Notes: generated by a model from the sequence alone, not told the origin. A DNA stretch of 64,000 nucleotides from Candidatus Nitrosopumilus sp. (GCA_003331425.1 QOOS01000003.1:1-64000), one strand, 5' to 3'. Shown: positions 33,529-44,200, counted from the stretch's first letter. Numbers and translations are program-made.

Positions 33529-35295
33529 TTGAAATTCCAAGGTAAAACCGCATTAATTACAGGTAGTGGTACAGGAATTGGTAAGGCCATAGCAACCAAA
33601 TTTGTTGAAAATGGTGCAAGTGTTATAATTTTAGGTAGAAGAAAAGAACCATTAGAAGAAGCATCAAAAGATCTAGAACAAATTATTTCCAAGAATAATA
33701 GCGGTGCATCTGTTAAGATTTTTGCTGGGGTAGATGTTGCAGACGAATCAGCAATGACCTCGATGTTTGATGCACTAAAAAACGATAATGTTAACGTAGA
33801 TTACATTATTAACAATGCAGGAGTTTCAGGTCCTGTAACATGTTTTCCAAATTCACCATTAAAAGATTTCAAAAGTACAATTGCAATTCACTTAACAGGT
33901 ACATTTTGGGGTTCAGTTCAAGCACTAAAAGTAATGAAAGAAGGTGGAAAAATTATTACAATTTCAACATTCTTTACAGAAGAAAGACCACTTGAACAAA
34001 GACCATACAGATTTAGAAGTCCATATACAGCATCACAAGGAGCCAAAAACAGACTTGCTGAAGCAATGTCATGGGAATTAACTGATAAAGGAATCATATC
34101 AATTGCAACAAACCCAGGCCCAGTACATTCAGATAGAATTTACAAAACAGTTTATCCAAAAGCTGCAGCAGAATTCATGAGAGTAAGTGGATTTGAAGAC
34201 TTGAGTCCCGTAGAAGTTGAAGAAGCAAAAGATGATTTGTTAGAATGTATTCTTGCAGATGGAATAGACAAAGAAGGAATTGCAAAAATTGCTGAAAAAT
34301 TAGCAAATGGAAAAGATGTTACAAAGTTAACAGAGACATTTACAAATTTACTTACAAAAATTCAAACAATTGCAGAAAAAGTACAAAACAACACATCACA
34401 TATGATTGCTAACAGAGAATTTTTAGCTCAAACACAAGTATCTGAATCAGTTCTTAATTTGTGTGATGATGAAATTGCAAAAATCCTTAACGGAAAAGTC
34501 ATTCCAGGAGACAGAGTATTTTATCCAGTAAAACCACATATCGGAACAACAGCTCCAGGAGTACATCAACCAGACTTTTCAGGCAAGTCAGTTGTATTTG
34601 CAATTGACGGCACTGATAAAACAGATGCAGAGAGAGTAGAATTCTTAGCACAACATGTTGAGAAAAATGGAGGCAAAGTTGCATGTTTCATCTCACAATC
34701 AACTCCAAAAGATGTTCAAGAATATATCAGCAGTAAATTCCATTCACATGTTGTAGATATTACAAATCCTGAAGAAATGGAGAGGTGGTTTAATACTGCC
34801 AAAACAAATCTAGGAGAAATTTTAGGTGTAATTCACGTAACTGGAAAACTTCCAGAAATTGGTAAATTAACAGAATTGAATAGAGCAGGATGGGAAGAAT
34901 TAGTTGCAAAATTCATTTCAACTCCAGCAACAGTTGCTCAAAGGGCATTAGAACACTTTGTCCCAGGCGGAGATAAAGATCCAAGATTATACAAAGATAC
35001 CAAAGGTGCAATCATGATAATTGGACCAGATTTACCAATAGGACGTAAAGTAACAGGTACTCAAAGAGCTCAAGTAGAAGTTTTCAGAGGAGCATTACGA
35101 CCATTCACTACAACAGTTAATCAAGAATTAAGTGATGTATTGAAATCAAAAATCAGAATGTTTACAGTTTTCCCAGGTTCAGTTACAGGTGCAGAACCAG
35201 ATAATCAAAAAATTGCTGATGCATTCAACTTCTTAGTTTCAGAAAATTCAGCTTCATCTGCAGAAGTAACATTCTGTGTTGATGAAACAAGATAA
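33529..35295 (+). CDS. long SDR-family protein with two Rossmann-like regions (TTG start proposed)
   Basis: 'KTALITGSGTGIGKAIATKF', 'NNAGVSG', YTASQGAKN catalytic Tyr/Lys; second Rossmann-like region from 'KSVVFAIDGTDKTDAERVEFLAQ'. Confidence 0.85.
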   Translation: MKFQGKTALITGSGTGIGKAIATKFVENGASVIILGRRKEPLEEASKDLEQIISKNNSGASVKIFAGVDVADESAMTSMFDALKNDNVNVDYIINNAGVSGPVTCFPNSPLKDFKSTIAIHLTGTFWGSVQALKVMKEGGKIITISTFFTEERPLEQRPYRFRSPYTASQGAKNRLAEAMSWELTDKGIISIATNPGPVHSDRIYKTVYPKAAAEFMRVSGFEDLSPVEVEEAKDDLLECILADGIDKEGIAKIAEKLANGKDVTKLTETFTNLLTKIQTIAEKVQNNTSHMIANREFLAQTQVSESVLNLCDDEIAKILNGKVIPGDRVFYPVKPHIGTTAPGVHQPDFSGKSVVFAIDGTDKTDAERVEFLAQHVEKNGGKVACFISQSTPKDVQEYISSKFHSHVVDITNPEEMERWFNTAKTNLGEILGVIHVTGKLPEIGKLTELNRAGWEELVAKFISTPATVAQRALEHFVPGGDKDPRLYKDTKGAIMIIGPDLPIGRKVTGTQRAQVEVFRGALRPFTTTVNQELSDVLKSKIRMFTVFPGSVTGAEPDNQKIADAFNFLVSENSASSAEVTFCVDETR

Positions 35296-35297
35296 GA

Positions 35298-35753
35298 ATG
35301 AAAAAATTTTCAGAATTTGTTGTCGGTGAATCATTTTATTCAACATGCAGTATTTCAGATGATGAATTAGAAGAATATCTAAAATTCTCAAGAGTAAAAA
35401 ATGTATTTTTAGAAAACAAAGTCAATGAAGGACATCAATTAGTTTCAGGAAGAGCAATTTTATCAAGAATGGAAGGAGAATTTACAAGACTAAATCAAAT
35501 TTATGGAAATCAAATAATATTTTTGGGAACAGATGGAGACTCAGAATGGGGAAATAGGAATACAAGATTTCTAAAACCATTGTATACAGATCAAGTTTTA
35601 AAATTAAAATTCACAATAGTTCAAAAAGAAGAAATAGATGAAAATTTTGGAAAAATAATAATTAATTTTGAAGGAACAACACAAGAAAATGAACTAATAA
35701 TAATTGCTAAAAAGAATATTTACAGAATTAAAAAGGAACCAGAAAATAATTAA
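35298..35753 (+). CDS. MaoC-like hot-dog fold protein
   Basis: N-terminal 'KFSEFVVGESFYSTCSISDDELEEYLKFS'. Confidence 0.6.
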   Translation: MKKFSEFVVGESFYSTCSISDDELEEYLKFSRVKNVFLENKVNEGHQLVSGRAILSRMEGEFTRLNQIYGNQIIFLGTDGDSEWGNRNTRFLKPLYTDQVLKLKFTIVQKEEIDENFGKIIINFEGTTQENELIIIAKKNIYRIKKEPENN

Positions 35754-35761
35754 TTAAACTA

Positions 35762-35802
35762 AGGAGCCGACTAGTCTCCTCAGCCATCAGATCAAAAGAT
35801 CT
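35762..35802. other. two adjacent hairpins in a convergent intergenic region
   Basis: AGGAG(9 nt)CTCCT at 35762-35780 and AGATC-AAAA-GATCT at 35789-35802. Confidence 0.6.
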
Positions 35803-35856
35803 AACGAACACTTTTTATCAAAAAATTACTATAAAAATGCCAATAATTTTTTGAGG

Positions 35857-36633
35857 CTAGAATAAAGAACCACTGGTCAAAGAATCAAAAAATAATTTTA
35901 CAGCTGTAATTACAAGTACTATAGAAATTAGAATTTTTAAATTTCGCTCCTTTACACTTAATGATAATTTTGCTCCTACTAGTCCTCCAAAAAAAGCACC
36001 TATTGCCAAAAATCCTGATTGTATAAAATCAGGATGTCCCAAAATACTATGAACAATTACTCCAGATAATGATGCAAATAATAAAATAAATTGTGAGGTA
36101 GGGGCAGCCTTTTTCATAGACATTCCCATTCCAACAATCATCAATGGGACAAATACAATCCCACCACCAATTCCAAAAAAGGAGGAAATAATTCCTGCAA
36201 AGAAGCTAGAACCAATTATTAGGAGAATTAATTGTTTTGAAATTATTTTTTCTTTAGATTCAACTTGTTTTCTTAAGAAAATGTAAACAGAAGATGCGAT
36301 CAATACAAAACCAAATAAAATTTTAAAAATATCAGGGGCAACATCAGTAGAAATAACTGCACCAAGAATAGTACCAGGAATTGCAAGTAAACCAAGTTTC
36401 AATCCTAAAGAAAATTCAATTCTTTTTTGTTTGGAATAGGAAATTGTAGAAGCAACAGAATTACTAAATGCAGCAAAAAGACTATTACTTGCAGCAACAG
36501 TAGGAGGAATTCCTAAAAATGTTAAAACTGGAACAACAATTATTCCACCACCCAGACCAATCATAGACCCTAATATTCCAGCTGCAAATCCTAAAGGAAT
36601 TAACCATAATTGATCAATCATCGTAATCGCCAA
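35857..36633 (-). CDS. TauE/SafE family sulfite exporter-like membrane protein
   Basis: 'AAGILGSMIGLGGGIIVVPVL', repeated 'SSFFGIGGGIVFVPLM'. Confidence 0.9.
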   Translation of the reverse strand: MAITMIDQLWLIPLGFAAGILGSMIGLGGGIIVVPVLTFLGIPPTVAASNSLFAAFSNSVASTISYSKQKRIEFSLGLKLGLLAIPGTILGAVISTDVAPDIFKILFGFVLIASSVYIFLRKQVESKEKIISKQLILLIIGSSFFAGIISSFFGIGGGIVFVPLMIVGMGMSMKKAAPTSQFILLFASLSGVIVHSILGHPDFIQSGFLAIGAFFGGLVGAKLSLSVKERNLKILISIVLVITAVKLFFDSLTSGSLF

Positions 36634-36658
36634 TCAAATAATTTTATCATATATTAGA

Positions 36659-37288
36659 CTACTTTAGAACAATTAAAGTCCACAAATAAGAGTCATTTTT
36701 GTAAGTAATTTCAAGAATCAATGTTTCATCACCCAGTCCAGTAACTGTAGACTTCAAAGGTATGGTTTGAGAGGATTCAGCATATTTTGTTTGAGCAGCA
36801 TTTATCCAGGCAGTAATAGATTCAAAACCTCCAGGTTGTTTTTCATCCCAACAATCACAAACTAAAGATTCAACAATAGTTTTAAAAACAATTTCAACTT
36901 CATCAGATTTTGAATTTACAAATGGTGAAGATTCAACTAGTGCAATAGCCATTATAGGATTATCAGGAACACCACCCATGCTAATATTTCCTAGAGATCT
37001 GCCATCAGGGCCTTGTATGGCAGTAGTTGTACAATAACTAATTTGGGATAAAATATCATCACGAATTGCACAGTAATTTCCAATAGTATGATCTGTAACA
37101 GGACTAGGAGTAGACATGAAAATATTTTCTTCAGATAATGATGTTTTTATTTTTTCAACATCATAAAATGTGAATCCATATTGATAGAGATTTTCTGAAG
37201 AAGGCATAGAAGATTCTTCAGGGATTAAAAAGATAGCAACAGCAGAGATAATTATTATGATTATAGGAATTATAATTTTAGAATTCAA
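36659..37288 (-). CDS. secreted/membrane-anchored hypothetical protein
   Basis: N-terminal TM/signal. Confidence 0.65.
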   Translation of the reverse strand: MNSKIIIPIIIIIISAVAIFLIPEESSMPSSENLYQYGFTFYDVEKIKTSLSEENIFMSTPSPVTDHTIGNYCAIRDDILSQISYCTTTAIQGPDGRSLGNISMGGVPDNPIMAIALVESSPFVNSKSDEVEIVFKTIVESLVCDCWDEKQPGGFESITAWINAAQTKYAESSQTIPLKSTVTGLGDETLILEITYKNDSYLWTLIVLK

Positions 37289-37329
37289 TAATTATTTAAA
37301 AATAGATTACAAGATAAGGTTTTGCAATT

Positions 37330-37824
37330 TTAGATAGAAATTATTTCCATAATAGAATCTTTGGTAATATTATTTTGCTCTACAAATCCGGATGTGACTT
37401 CAAGAATATATGTTGCTTCACCATCAGGGACAAAACTAGGACATCCAGCTGCAATTTCAACAGGGATTACACAAGGCGGCACATTTGTTTTAATATGAAC
37501 AACTTTACCATCATTATCAAACCAAATCATATCCAGTTCAAATTGCATGTTAAGCATCCATAATGAATACAATCCCTGTTCTGGAAATACAAAAAGCATT
37601 CCTTGATCTAAAGGTAATTGATCTTGAAACATCAATCCACGAACACGAGTTGGTTCAGTATCAGCTATTTGCACTTCAAGTAGAGTTTGATCAACTTTAA
37701 TCATACCTTTAGGAAATTTGACTTGTTCAAGCTTTATCTCACTGGGTAGAGTCAATAATCCAATAGAACCAATAATTACAGCAGCAATGAAAATAGGAAT
37801 CAATGCTTGTGCCTTAGTAGTCAT
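37330..37824 (-). CDS. DUF192 family protein
   Basis: 'VQIADTEPTRVRGLMFQDQLPLDQGMLFVFPEQGLYSLWMLNMQFELDMIWFD'. Confidence 0.9.
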   Translation of the reverse strand: MTTKAQALIPIFIAAVIIGSIGLLTLPSEIKLEQVKFPKGMIKVDQTLLEVQIADTEPTRVRGLMFQDQLPLDQGMLFVFPEQGLYSLWMLNMQFELDMIWFDNDGKVVHIKTNVPPCVIPVEIAAGCPSFVPDGEATYILEVTSGFVEQNNITKDSIMEIISI

Positions 37825-37862
37825 AATCTAGTTTAGTTCAATCCTATTAAAAACTCAGTGCG

Positions 37863-38213
37863 TTAACTGACAGTTTTTCTAAAATCACTAATGGTAGAAA
37901 TAGTGTTTTTAGTATGATTGCCAATATCGTGGATGGTGCTTCCATTGTATTTTTTATCCAAATATCTTCCAGCAACTATCATTGGTCCGCCTATTGCACA
38001 AGTGACTCCAGTTGGTTCAGGAATCCACAACATCAAAAATCCAATTTTTTGAAGTTTTTTACCTGGAGCAGGTGCTTTTTGTAAAGCCCCTAAGGAACGA
38101 GCTGTTTTAGAATCATCTATTTTTGCAATATCAGAGTAGAGATTAGCCCTACGCTTAGCAGATTCAGAAAATTTTTGTAATTTTGCTAGTCGTGCCTTTA
38201 ATGGATCATTCAT
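37863..38213 (-). CDS. hypothetical protein
   Basis: ORF. Confidence 0.6.
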   Translation of the reverse strand: MNDPLKARLAKLQKFSESAKRRANLYSDIAKIDDSKTARSLGALQKAPAPGKKLQKIGFLMLWIPEPTGVTCAIGGPMIVAGRYLDKKYNGSTIHDIGNHTKNTISTISDFRKTVS

Positions 38214-38341
38214 TTTAACATTAATTTAGAAAAAATTAGTTAAGATTCAAAGATAAACAATGATTACCCTCAAGTCAACAAAGAATAACTAATTCAGGTA
38301 GACACTAAATTATAGTAGATTATTGATCATAACAAGAATAG

Positions 38342-38806
38342 ATGAAAAATAAAAACTCAAAGAGACTTGATTCAATCAAAGCAGCACATGAAGTGGAGAA
38401 AACACGTTCAAGTTCCAGAATGGAAGATTATCTAGAAATCATTGGAGAATTAGTAGAACTAAAAGGATATGCCACAACATTAGACATTTCAAGATACATG
38501 AACGTTAGTGCTCCAAGTGTTACTAAAATGCTACAAAGATTAGACGAAGGGGGGTTTTTAGAATATGAAAAATATCACGGAATTAATCTAACAAAAAAAG
38601 GAATCCAAGTTGCAGAAGGAATTAGACAAAACCATGGAATCTTATTAGAATTCTTCGAGATTTTAGGAGTAGGATATGATACTGCAAATCAAGATACTGA
38701 AGGAATTGAACATCATCTCAATCCAAAAACAATCAAACAATTAAGAAAATTCATTACTTTTCTAAAAGCAAATCCAAAAATTATTGATAATTTTAAAAAT
38801 CTTTAA
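38342..38806 (+). CDS. DtxR/MntR-type metal-dependent regulator
   Basis: 'MEDYLEIIGELVELKGYATTLDISRYMNVSAPSVTKMLQRL', 'GIEHHLNPKTI'. Confidence 0.92.
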   Translation: MKNKNSKRLDSIKAAHEVEKTRSSSRMEDYLEIIGELVELKGYATTLDISRYMNVSAPSVTKMLQRLDEGGFLEYEKYHGINLTKKGIQVAEGIRQNHGILLEFFEILGVGYDTANQDTEGIEHHLNPKTIKQLRKFITFLKANPKIIDNFKNL

Positions 38807-40613
38807 GATATAATTGAATATCATTTTGAGAAGAAGTTTGATTTAACAAATTCCTTCCAATATCAGAACGTTTTGGAATTTTGATTTGTCCTTTTTTACC
38901 AATTCTAACAGATGTAAAAAATTTACCATTAAGAAAAATATCAGCATGTAGAGAAGTAAATTCCCGATTTACAGTTAACAATAATGCAGTTTTAGATTCT
39001 GAAAAACTAAAAGGAAGATCATTTGAAGTTAAAGATAATTCTTCAGAATCTTTGGCAACAACATCAATGTGAACTTTAAGGAATTTTTCAATTTCATCAA
39101 TATTTGAGCCTCCTCTACCAATTATAGATGCAATGCAGTCTTCATGTACACTAACTTTTACACGATTATTGGACAAAATGTCAACTTGTGCATTAGAATC
39201 ATATCTCTGAAAATAATCTTTAATTTTATCTTCAGCTAATTTTTCAATTCCAACTTTTTCGTCACGTTGTTGTACAGGAACAATGACATTTTCTTCGCCA
39301 AAAGTATAGATTTCATGTTCCAAATCATTATTTTCAAAATTTCTTATTTCAATCACAGGTCTTGCTAGATCAGACTCAGTCATACCTGTAGGAACTTTTA
39401 CCTTTAATTCTAGATCATAGACTTTTTCGATATCACCATTATTGACAAATACAACAGTATCCAATACATTTGGTATTATACCAAGTTCAATTTTTCCAAT
39501 AAATCTTTGAATTGCATCTAAAGGAGAATTAGCATGAATTACACCAACCATGCCAACTCCAGTTAATCGTAAATCAGAAAAAGTAGTGAAATCTTCTTTT
39601 CGACGTACTTCATCAAAAATAGTATAATCAGGTCTAACAAGTAATAAAATATCTGCAGTATTATCAAAACTCCCATCTAATTTGCTATACTGAGTAATCC
39701 CAGAATTTACTTGTAAATCTCGAGGAGATTCAAATGTTTTAACAATTTTTCCTTGTTGATGATAAAAATTTGCCAAACCAGATGCCAAAGTACTTTTTCC
39801 AGAACCAGGGGCACCAGAAATAACAATACCTTCAGCCCTATCAGTTAAACGTTGCATCAAGGATTCAGAAATGGAATAATCATCAAGAGATAATTGAACA
39901 GTAGGGTGGACTATAGTTATTTCATATGATTCAGAAAACGGAGGGTAAGTGATTGCAATACGATAATCATCATATTGAATCACAGACGCACCAGTTTTAG
40001 AAATTTCAACAGTACTAGAATCAGAAATATTTGTAGCAGATAAAATTTGGGAAGAAATCATTTTCAAATAATCTTTTGTTAGTACTTCATCACTAATTTG
40101 AGTAAGTAAGAATTCCCCAGGTTTTCCTCTTTTAGCAAGAGGAAATTGATTTTCTTTTAAATGAATACTCATTGTTGTGTTGTCAAAAAATTTTAAAAAT
40201 TCAAGTTTTTCAAAAACTATCTTAGGTTTTAAAAATACAGTTTGAACATCTTCAGCTTTTGCAACTAGATGTTGTACCTTATCTGAAGTATAAAGAATTG
40301 CATCATTTTGTTTTGCAATGTCAATAATTAAAGCATCAATTCTCCCACTTGATGCAAATTTAATATCATTTATGTCAGGATGAGAACCTTTTAAGAGAAT
40401 TTTTACTCCAGAATCTTCAGATAATTTATGCAGTTTTTCAATTTGTTCTAATCCCACAAACCCCTGTTGTTTATGATTTGAAGCTTGAGATTGAAGTTCA
40501 TCAAATACTGCCTGGGGAATAATCAAGTCAGAATTTCTAATGGATCCAGATTCAAGTTGTTGAGCAAGATTACCATTAATGATCACACTAGTATCTGCAA
40601 CAATAGTTGTCAT
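38793..40613 (-). CDS. PIN-domain / PilT-like ATPase / KH-domain protein
   Basis: N-terminal PIN 'VADTSVIING', Walker A 'GAPGSGKSTLASGL', KH-like 'IIGRGGSNIDEIE'. Confidence 0.92.
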   Translation of the reverse strand: MTTIVADTSVIINGNLAQQLESGSIRNSDLIIPQAVFDELQSQASNHKQQGFVGLEQIEKLHKLSEDSGVKILLKGSHPDINDIKFASSGRIDALIIDIAKQNDAILYTSDKVQHLVAKAEDVQTVFLKPKIVFEKLEFLKFFDNTTMSIHLKENQFPLAKRGKPGEFLLTQISDEVLTKDYLKMISSQILSATNISDSSTVEISKTGASVIQYDDYRIAITYPPFSESYEITIVHPTVQLSLDDYSISESLMQRLTDRAEGIVISGAPGSGKSTLASGLANFYHQQGKIVKTFESPRDLQVNSGITQYSKLDGSFDNTADILLLVRPDYTIFDEVRRKEDFTTFSDLRLTGVGMVGVIHANSPLDAIQRFIGKIELGIIPNVLDTVVFVNNGDIEKVYDLELKVKVPTGMTESDLARPVIEIRNFENNDLEHEIYTFGEENVIVPVQQRDEKVGIEKLAEDKIKDYFQRYDSNAQVDILSNNRVKVSVHEDCIASIIGRGGSNIDEIEKFLKVHIDVVAKDSEELSLTSNDLPFSFSESKTALLLTVNREFTSLHADIFLNGKFFTSVRIGKKGQIKIPKRSDIGRNLLNQTSSQNDIQLYLKDF

Positions 40614-40674
40614 AAAATATAATCAATGCGTGCATATAAAAAATATCCAACAGAATTAGTTAAAGAAAACCAAC

Positions 40675-40875
40675 ATGAAGGATCAAAATGACTCACTCTC
40701 ATTAAAAAATTATCAAATTAATAAGAAAATCATGAATCATGAAATGAAGAAAAATAATGAATTTTACAAAAATTGTACAGAATACTTTGAATTTTTGAGA
40801 AAAAACAGTACAGTTGACTTTGAATTTGAAGACGAATACTATTTCACCATGCCTGCAATATCTAGTCACCAATAG
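40675..40875 (+). CDS. small hypothetical protein
   Basis: ORF. Confidence 0.5.
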   Translation: MKDQNDSLSLKNYQINKKIMNHEMKKNNEFYKNCTEYFEFLRKNSTVDFEFEDEYYFTMPAISSHQ

Positions 40876-40909
40876 TACAAGATTTAGAACTCATCGTAAT
40901 TTGTAAAAT

Positions 40910-42325
40910 ATGGATAAAAAATTACAGGATTTATCTGATAAAATAATTGAATATGCAGAACAATCAGGAGTCCAATATTGTGATGCTAGAGCAGAACAAC
41001 AGGTAAAAAAATCCACATTAATAGAAAATAATGAAATTGAACATGTTAGAAATAGTGAAGATAGAGGAATAGGAGTCAGATTAATTAAAAATGGGGCATG
41101 GAGTTTTTGTTCAATTAGCAATCCAAAATCATTTGATGAAATAAAAAATATTTTAGATGATACAATAAGAAATTCAGATTATACAAATTCAAATAAAAAA
41201 AATAAAATTAATCTTCACAACAATCCAATAAATAAAAAACAAATTGATTTTCCGGTATTAAAAAAACCAGAAATTGAAGAATTAACATCAATAGGATTAG
41301 AATGTAATAAAATAATAATGGATTTACCATCAATAATTAAATCAGTTACAAATCCATATTATGTAACTAGTTCAAAATATTTTGTTAATTCAGAAGGTTC
41401 AGAAATTTTACAAAATTTCACAGATGTAATTATCGAAATGATTGCAACTGCACATGAGTCAGGATTAACACAATCAGTTAACATTACAGAAGGAGGAAGA
41501 GGAGGTTTAGAATTAATTCAAAATAAAGCTCAACAAAGTGCAAAAGAAATTGCAAACAAAGCATCAGAATTAATAAATGCAAAACCAGTAAAAGAAGAAA
41601 AAACAACACTGGTAATGAATCCAGATTTTGTTTCCTTACTTACTCATGAAATATTAGGACATCCATCAGAAGCAGATAGAGTTCTAGGTAAAGAAATGGC
41701 TTGGGCAGGAGGAGCTTGGTGGAAAGGAAAAATTGGGGAAAAGATTGGTTCAGAAAATCTTAATGTGTTTGATGATCCGACAATAAAAGAAAGTCTAGGA
41801 TGGTATTATTTTGACGATGAAGGAGTTGAAACTAAAAGAACAAACCTAGTAGAAAATGGAATACTGAAGAACCATATGCAAAATAGAGAAACTTCGGAAA
41901 TATTCAATACTACGCCTACAGGCAATATGAGAGCAACAAATTATCGATATATGCCATTAATTCGAATGGCTTGCACCTGTATTGGTAACGGAAACCAAAA
42001 TGTGAGTGAAATAATCAAAGATGTGAAAAATGGATACTATATTTCAAATATGAAAGTCCCATCAATAGATATGAAGCGATATAATTGGAGCATTTCATGT
42101 CAATATGCACAAAAAATTGAAAATGGCGAATTAACAGATTTACAAAGAGATGTCATTGTAATGGGAACTGCACCTGAATTTTTTAATTCTATAGATGCAT
42201 GTGGAAATGATTTTACAGTAAGACCAATAACTAATTGTGGAAAAGGAGATCCTATGCAATCAATGATTATGGGAAACGGAGGTCCTACAATTAGAGGAAC
42301 TGCAACAGTAAAAAGTGTAAATTAG
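40910..42325 (+). CDS. tldD: TldD/PmbA family metalloprotease
   Basis: 'LLTHEILGHPSEADRV' HExxxH motif, 'RATNYRYMPLIRM'. Confidence 0.93.
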   Translation: MDKKLQDLSDKIIEYAEQSGVQYCDARAEQQVKKSTLIENNEIEHVRNSEDRGIGVRLIKNGAWSFCSISNPKSFDEIKNILDDTIRNSDYTNSNKKNKINLHNNPINKKQIDFPVLKKPEIEELTSIGLECNKIIMDLPSIIKSVTNPYYVTSSKYFVNSEGSEILQNFTDVIIEMIATAHESGLTQSVNITEGGRGGLELIQNKAQQSAKEIANKASELINAKPVKEEKTTLVMNPDFVSLLTHEILGHPSEADRVLGKEMAWAGGAWWKGKIGEKIGSENLNVFDDPTIKESLGWYYFDDEGVETKRTNLVENGILKNHMQNRETSEIFNTTPTGNMRATNYRYMPLIRMACTCIGNGNQNVSEIIKDVKNGYYISNMKVPSIDMKRYNWSISCQYAQKIENGELTDLQRDVIVMGTAPEFFNSIDACGNDFTVRPITNCGKGDPMQSMIMGNGGPTIRGTATVKSVN

Positions 42326-42326
42326 T

Positions 42327-42920
42327 ATGAAAAAAAAATTAGAAAAAATAAAGCAACAAGTAATTGAATGCACAAAGTGTGAATTAAGTCAAACACGCAA
42401 TAATTCAGTTGCAGGAAAAGGGAATTTCAAAGCAGATGTGATTTTTGTAGGTGAAGCACCAGGGAAAAATGAAGATTTGAAAGGAGAGCCATTTATTGGA
42501 ATTGCTGGAAAAAAATTATCAATTGCACTTGAAAGTGCAGGAATTACACGAGAAGAAGTTTACATTACAAATATTGTCAAATGCAGACCACCAAAAAACA
42601 GAGTTCCAACACCAATTGAAAGAGAGACATGTCAAAATTATCTTAAGAAAGAAATAGAGATCATCGAACCTAAAATAATTTGTATTTTAGGTAATACGGC
42701 ATTTAGTTCATTATTAGATGGTAAGGAAATTACAAAATTTAGAGGAAAAGTAGTAAGTAAAAATAATCAATTATATTTTTTGACAGTACATCCAGCTGCA
42801 ACAATTTATAATCAGAAATTAATCAGTGTGTTAAAAAAAGATATGAAAAAATTGTTCAAAGTGATAAAAGAATTAAAAGATAAGAAAAAAATTAAGATAG
42901 ATATTGAATATACTTCCTAG
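42327..42920 (+). CDS. uracil-DNA glycosylase, Fe-S type (family 4-like)
   Basis: 'CTKCELSQTRNNSVAGKG...IFVGEAPGKNEDLKGEPFIG', 'VHPAATIYN'. Confidence 0.92.
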   Translation: MKKKLEKIKQQVIECTKCELSQTRNNSVAGKGNFKADVIFVGEAPGKNEDLKGEPFIGIAGKKLSIALESAGITREEVYITNIVKCRPPKNRVPTPIERETCQNYLKKEIEIIEPKIICILGNTAFSSLLDGKEITKFRGKVVSKNNQLYFLTVHPAATIYNQKLISVLKKDMKKLFKVIKELKDKKKIKIDIEYTS

Positions 42921-43461
42921 AGAATTTTATCAGAGAGACACTGTAATTGTAGCAAAAAAACTATTAGGAAAAAAATTAGTAAGGAAAATAGGAAATCAAG
43001 AAATTTCAGGAATTATTACTGAAACAGAGGCATATAGGCACGAGGATGATCCTGCTAGCCACGCATTTAGGAAAATTACAGATAGAAATAAAGTCATGTT
43101 TGGAAACGTAGGAATTTCATATGTGTATTTCACATATGGTATGCATTATTGTTTTAACATTGTTGCAAAAAAATCAAAAGTACCAGCAGGTGCAGTTTTA
43201 ATTCGAGCAATTGAGCCAGATAAAGGAATCAAAAAGATGCAAGAAAATAGAATTTTAAAAGATATGAAAAATTTAACAAATGGTCCAGCAAAACTTACAC
43301 AAGCACTAAACATTACAAAAGAACACTACGGAATTGATTTAACAAAAAAATCAGAGATATACATTACAGAAGGTATCAAAGTCAAAAAAATTGCAGAGGC
43401 TCAAAGAATTGGAATTAAAAATGGAAAAGAATTCTTATGGAATTTTAAAATTATAAATTAA
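42904..43461 (+). CDS. 3-methyladenine DNA glycosylase (AAG/MPG family)
   Basis: 'ITETEAYRHEDDPASHAF', 'YVYFTYGMHYCFNIV', 'AVLIRAIEP'. Confidence 0.93.
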   Translation: MNILPREFYQRDTVIVAKKLLGKKLVRKIGNQEISGIITETEAYRHEDDPASHAFRKITDRNKVMFGNVGISYVYFTYGMHYCFNIVAKKSKVPAGAVLIRAIEPDKGIKKMQENRILKDMKNLTNGPAKLTQALNITKEHYGIDLTKKSEIYITEGIKVKKIAEAQRIGIKNGKEFLWNFKIIN

Positions 43462-44114
43462 TTTTTAGAATCTTTATTATTTTCATCATCTAAAGTATCA
43501 TCTAATGTCCATGGTGCAAATTTAACCATAATTCTTTGCCAATCTAATTTTAAAACTAAAAGTACTACACCAGTCATCATAGCACCAAAAATTAAAATTC
43601 CAATGTAAACAGGAGTTGGATCATTAACGTTTTCTAAAAATGGTTCAATGAATGATAATCCAACATAATGCGAAATAAATACAATGATGTAACTTAATAC
43701 AATTTTTCCAGCTAACGTAGCAACAAAAAATCTTTTTGCATTATATTTTGCAAGGCCGAGGGGAATGAAAATTATATCATCAGGCATGGGGGTTGCAGCT
43801 GCAAAGAATGCAGCAGCGGCACCATATTTCTTCACTAGTCTTTCAAAAGGTTTCATTCTTGTTCTAGTTTTGGGGTTTAAAATTTTACGACCACTAAAAC
43901 TAAGGAAAAATATTATTTGTTTTGCAACAGTAGCGCTGATTGCAGAAACTAAAGCAAGTATATGTAAATCATATTCAGAGCCTACAGACATTGTTGCAAG
44001 TAGTAAAAATCCAGGAAGAGGAACAAATGGGATCAAAGAGCCAATGAAATTAACTAGTGCCAGAATCAAATATCCATCATCTGGAGCAAACGGAAAGATG
44101 TCAGTTAACTCCAT
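43458..44114 (-). CDS. VTT/DedA-like membrane protein
   Basis: multi-TM, 'KYGAAAAFFAAATPMPDDIIFIPLGLAKY'. Confidence 0.75.
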   Translation of the reverse strand: MELTDIFPFAPDDGYLILALVNFIGSLIPFVPLPGFLLLATMSVGSEYDLHILALVSAISATVAKQIIFFLSFSGRKILNPKTRTRMKPFERLVKKYGAAAAFFAAATPMPDDIIFIPLGLAKYNAKRFFVATLAGKIVLSYIIVFISHYVGLSFIEPFLENVNDPTPVYIGILIFGAMMTGVVLLVLKLDWQRIMVKFAPWTLDDTLDDENNKDSKN

Positions 44115-44200
44115 TAATCAAATGAAAATTAGGCGATATTTATTCAAAACTAACAGTTAAAAATCAAAGTGAATAATAATCACAGTAAAAAGGGGTATTC

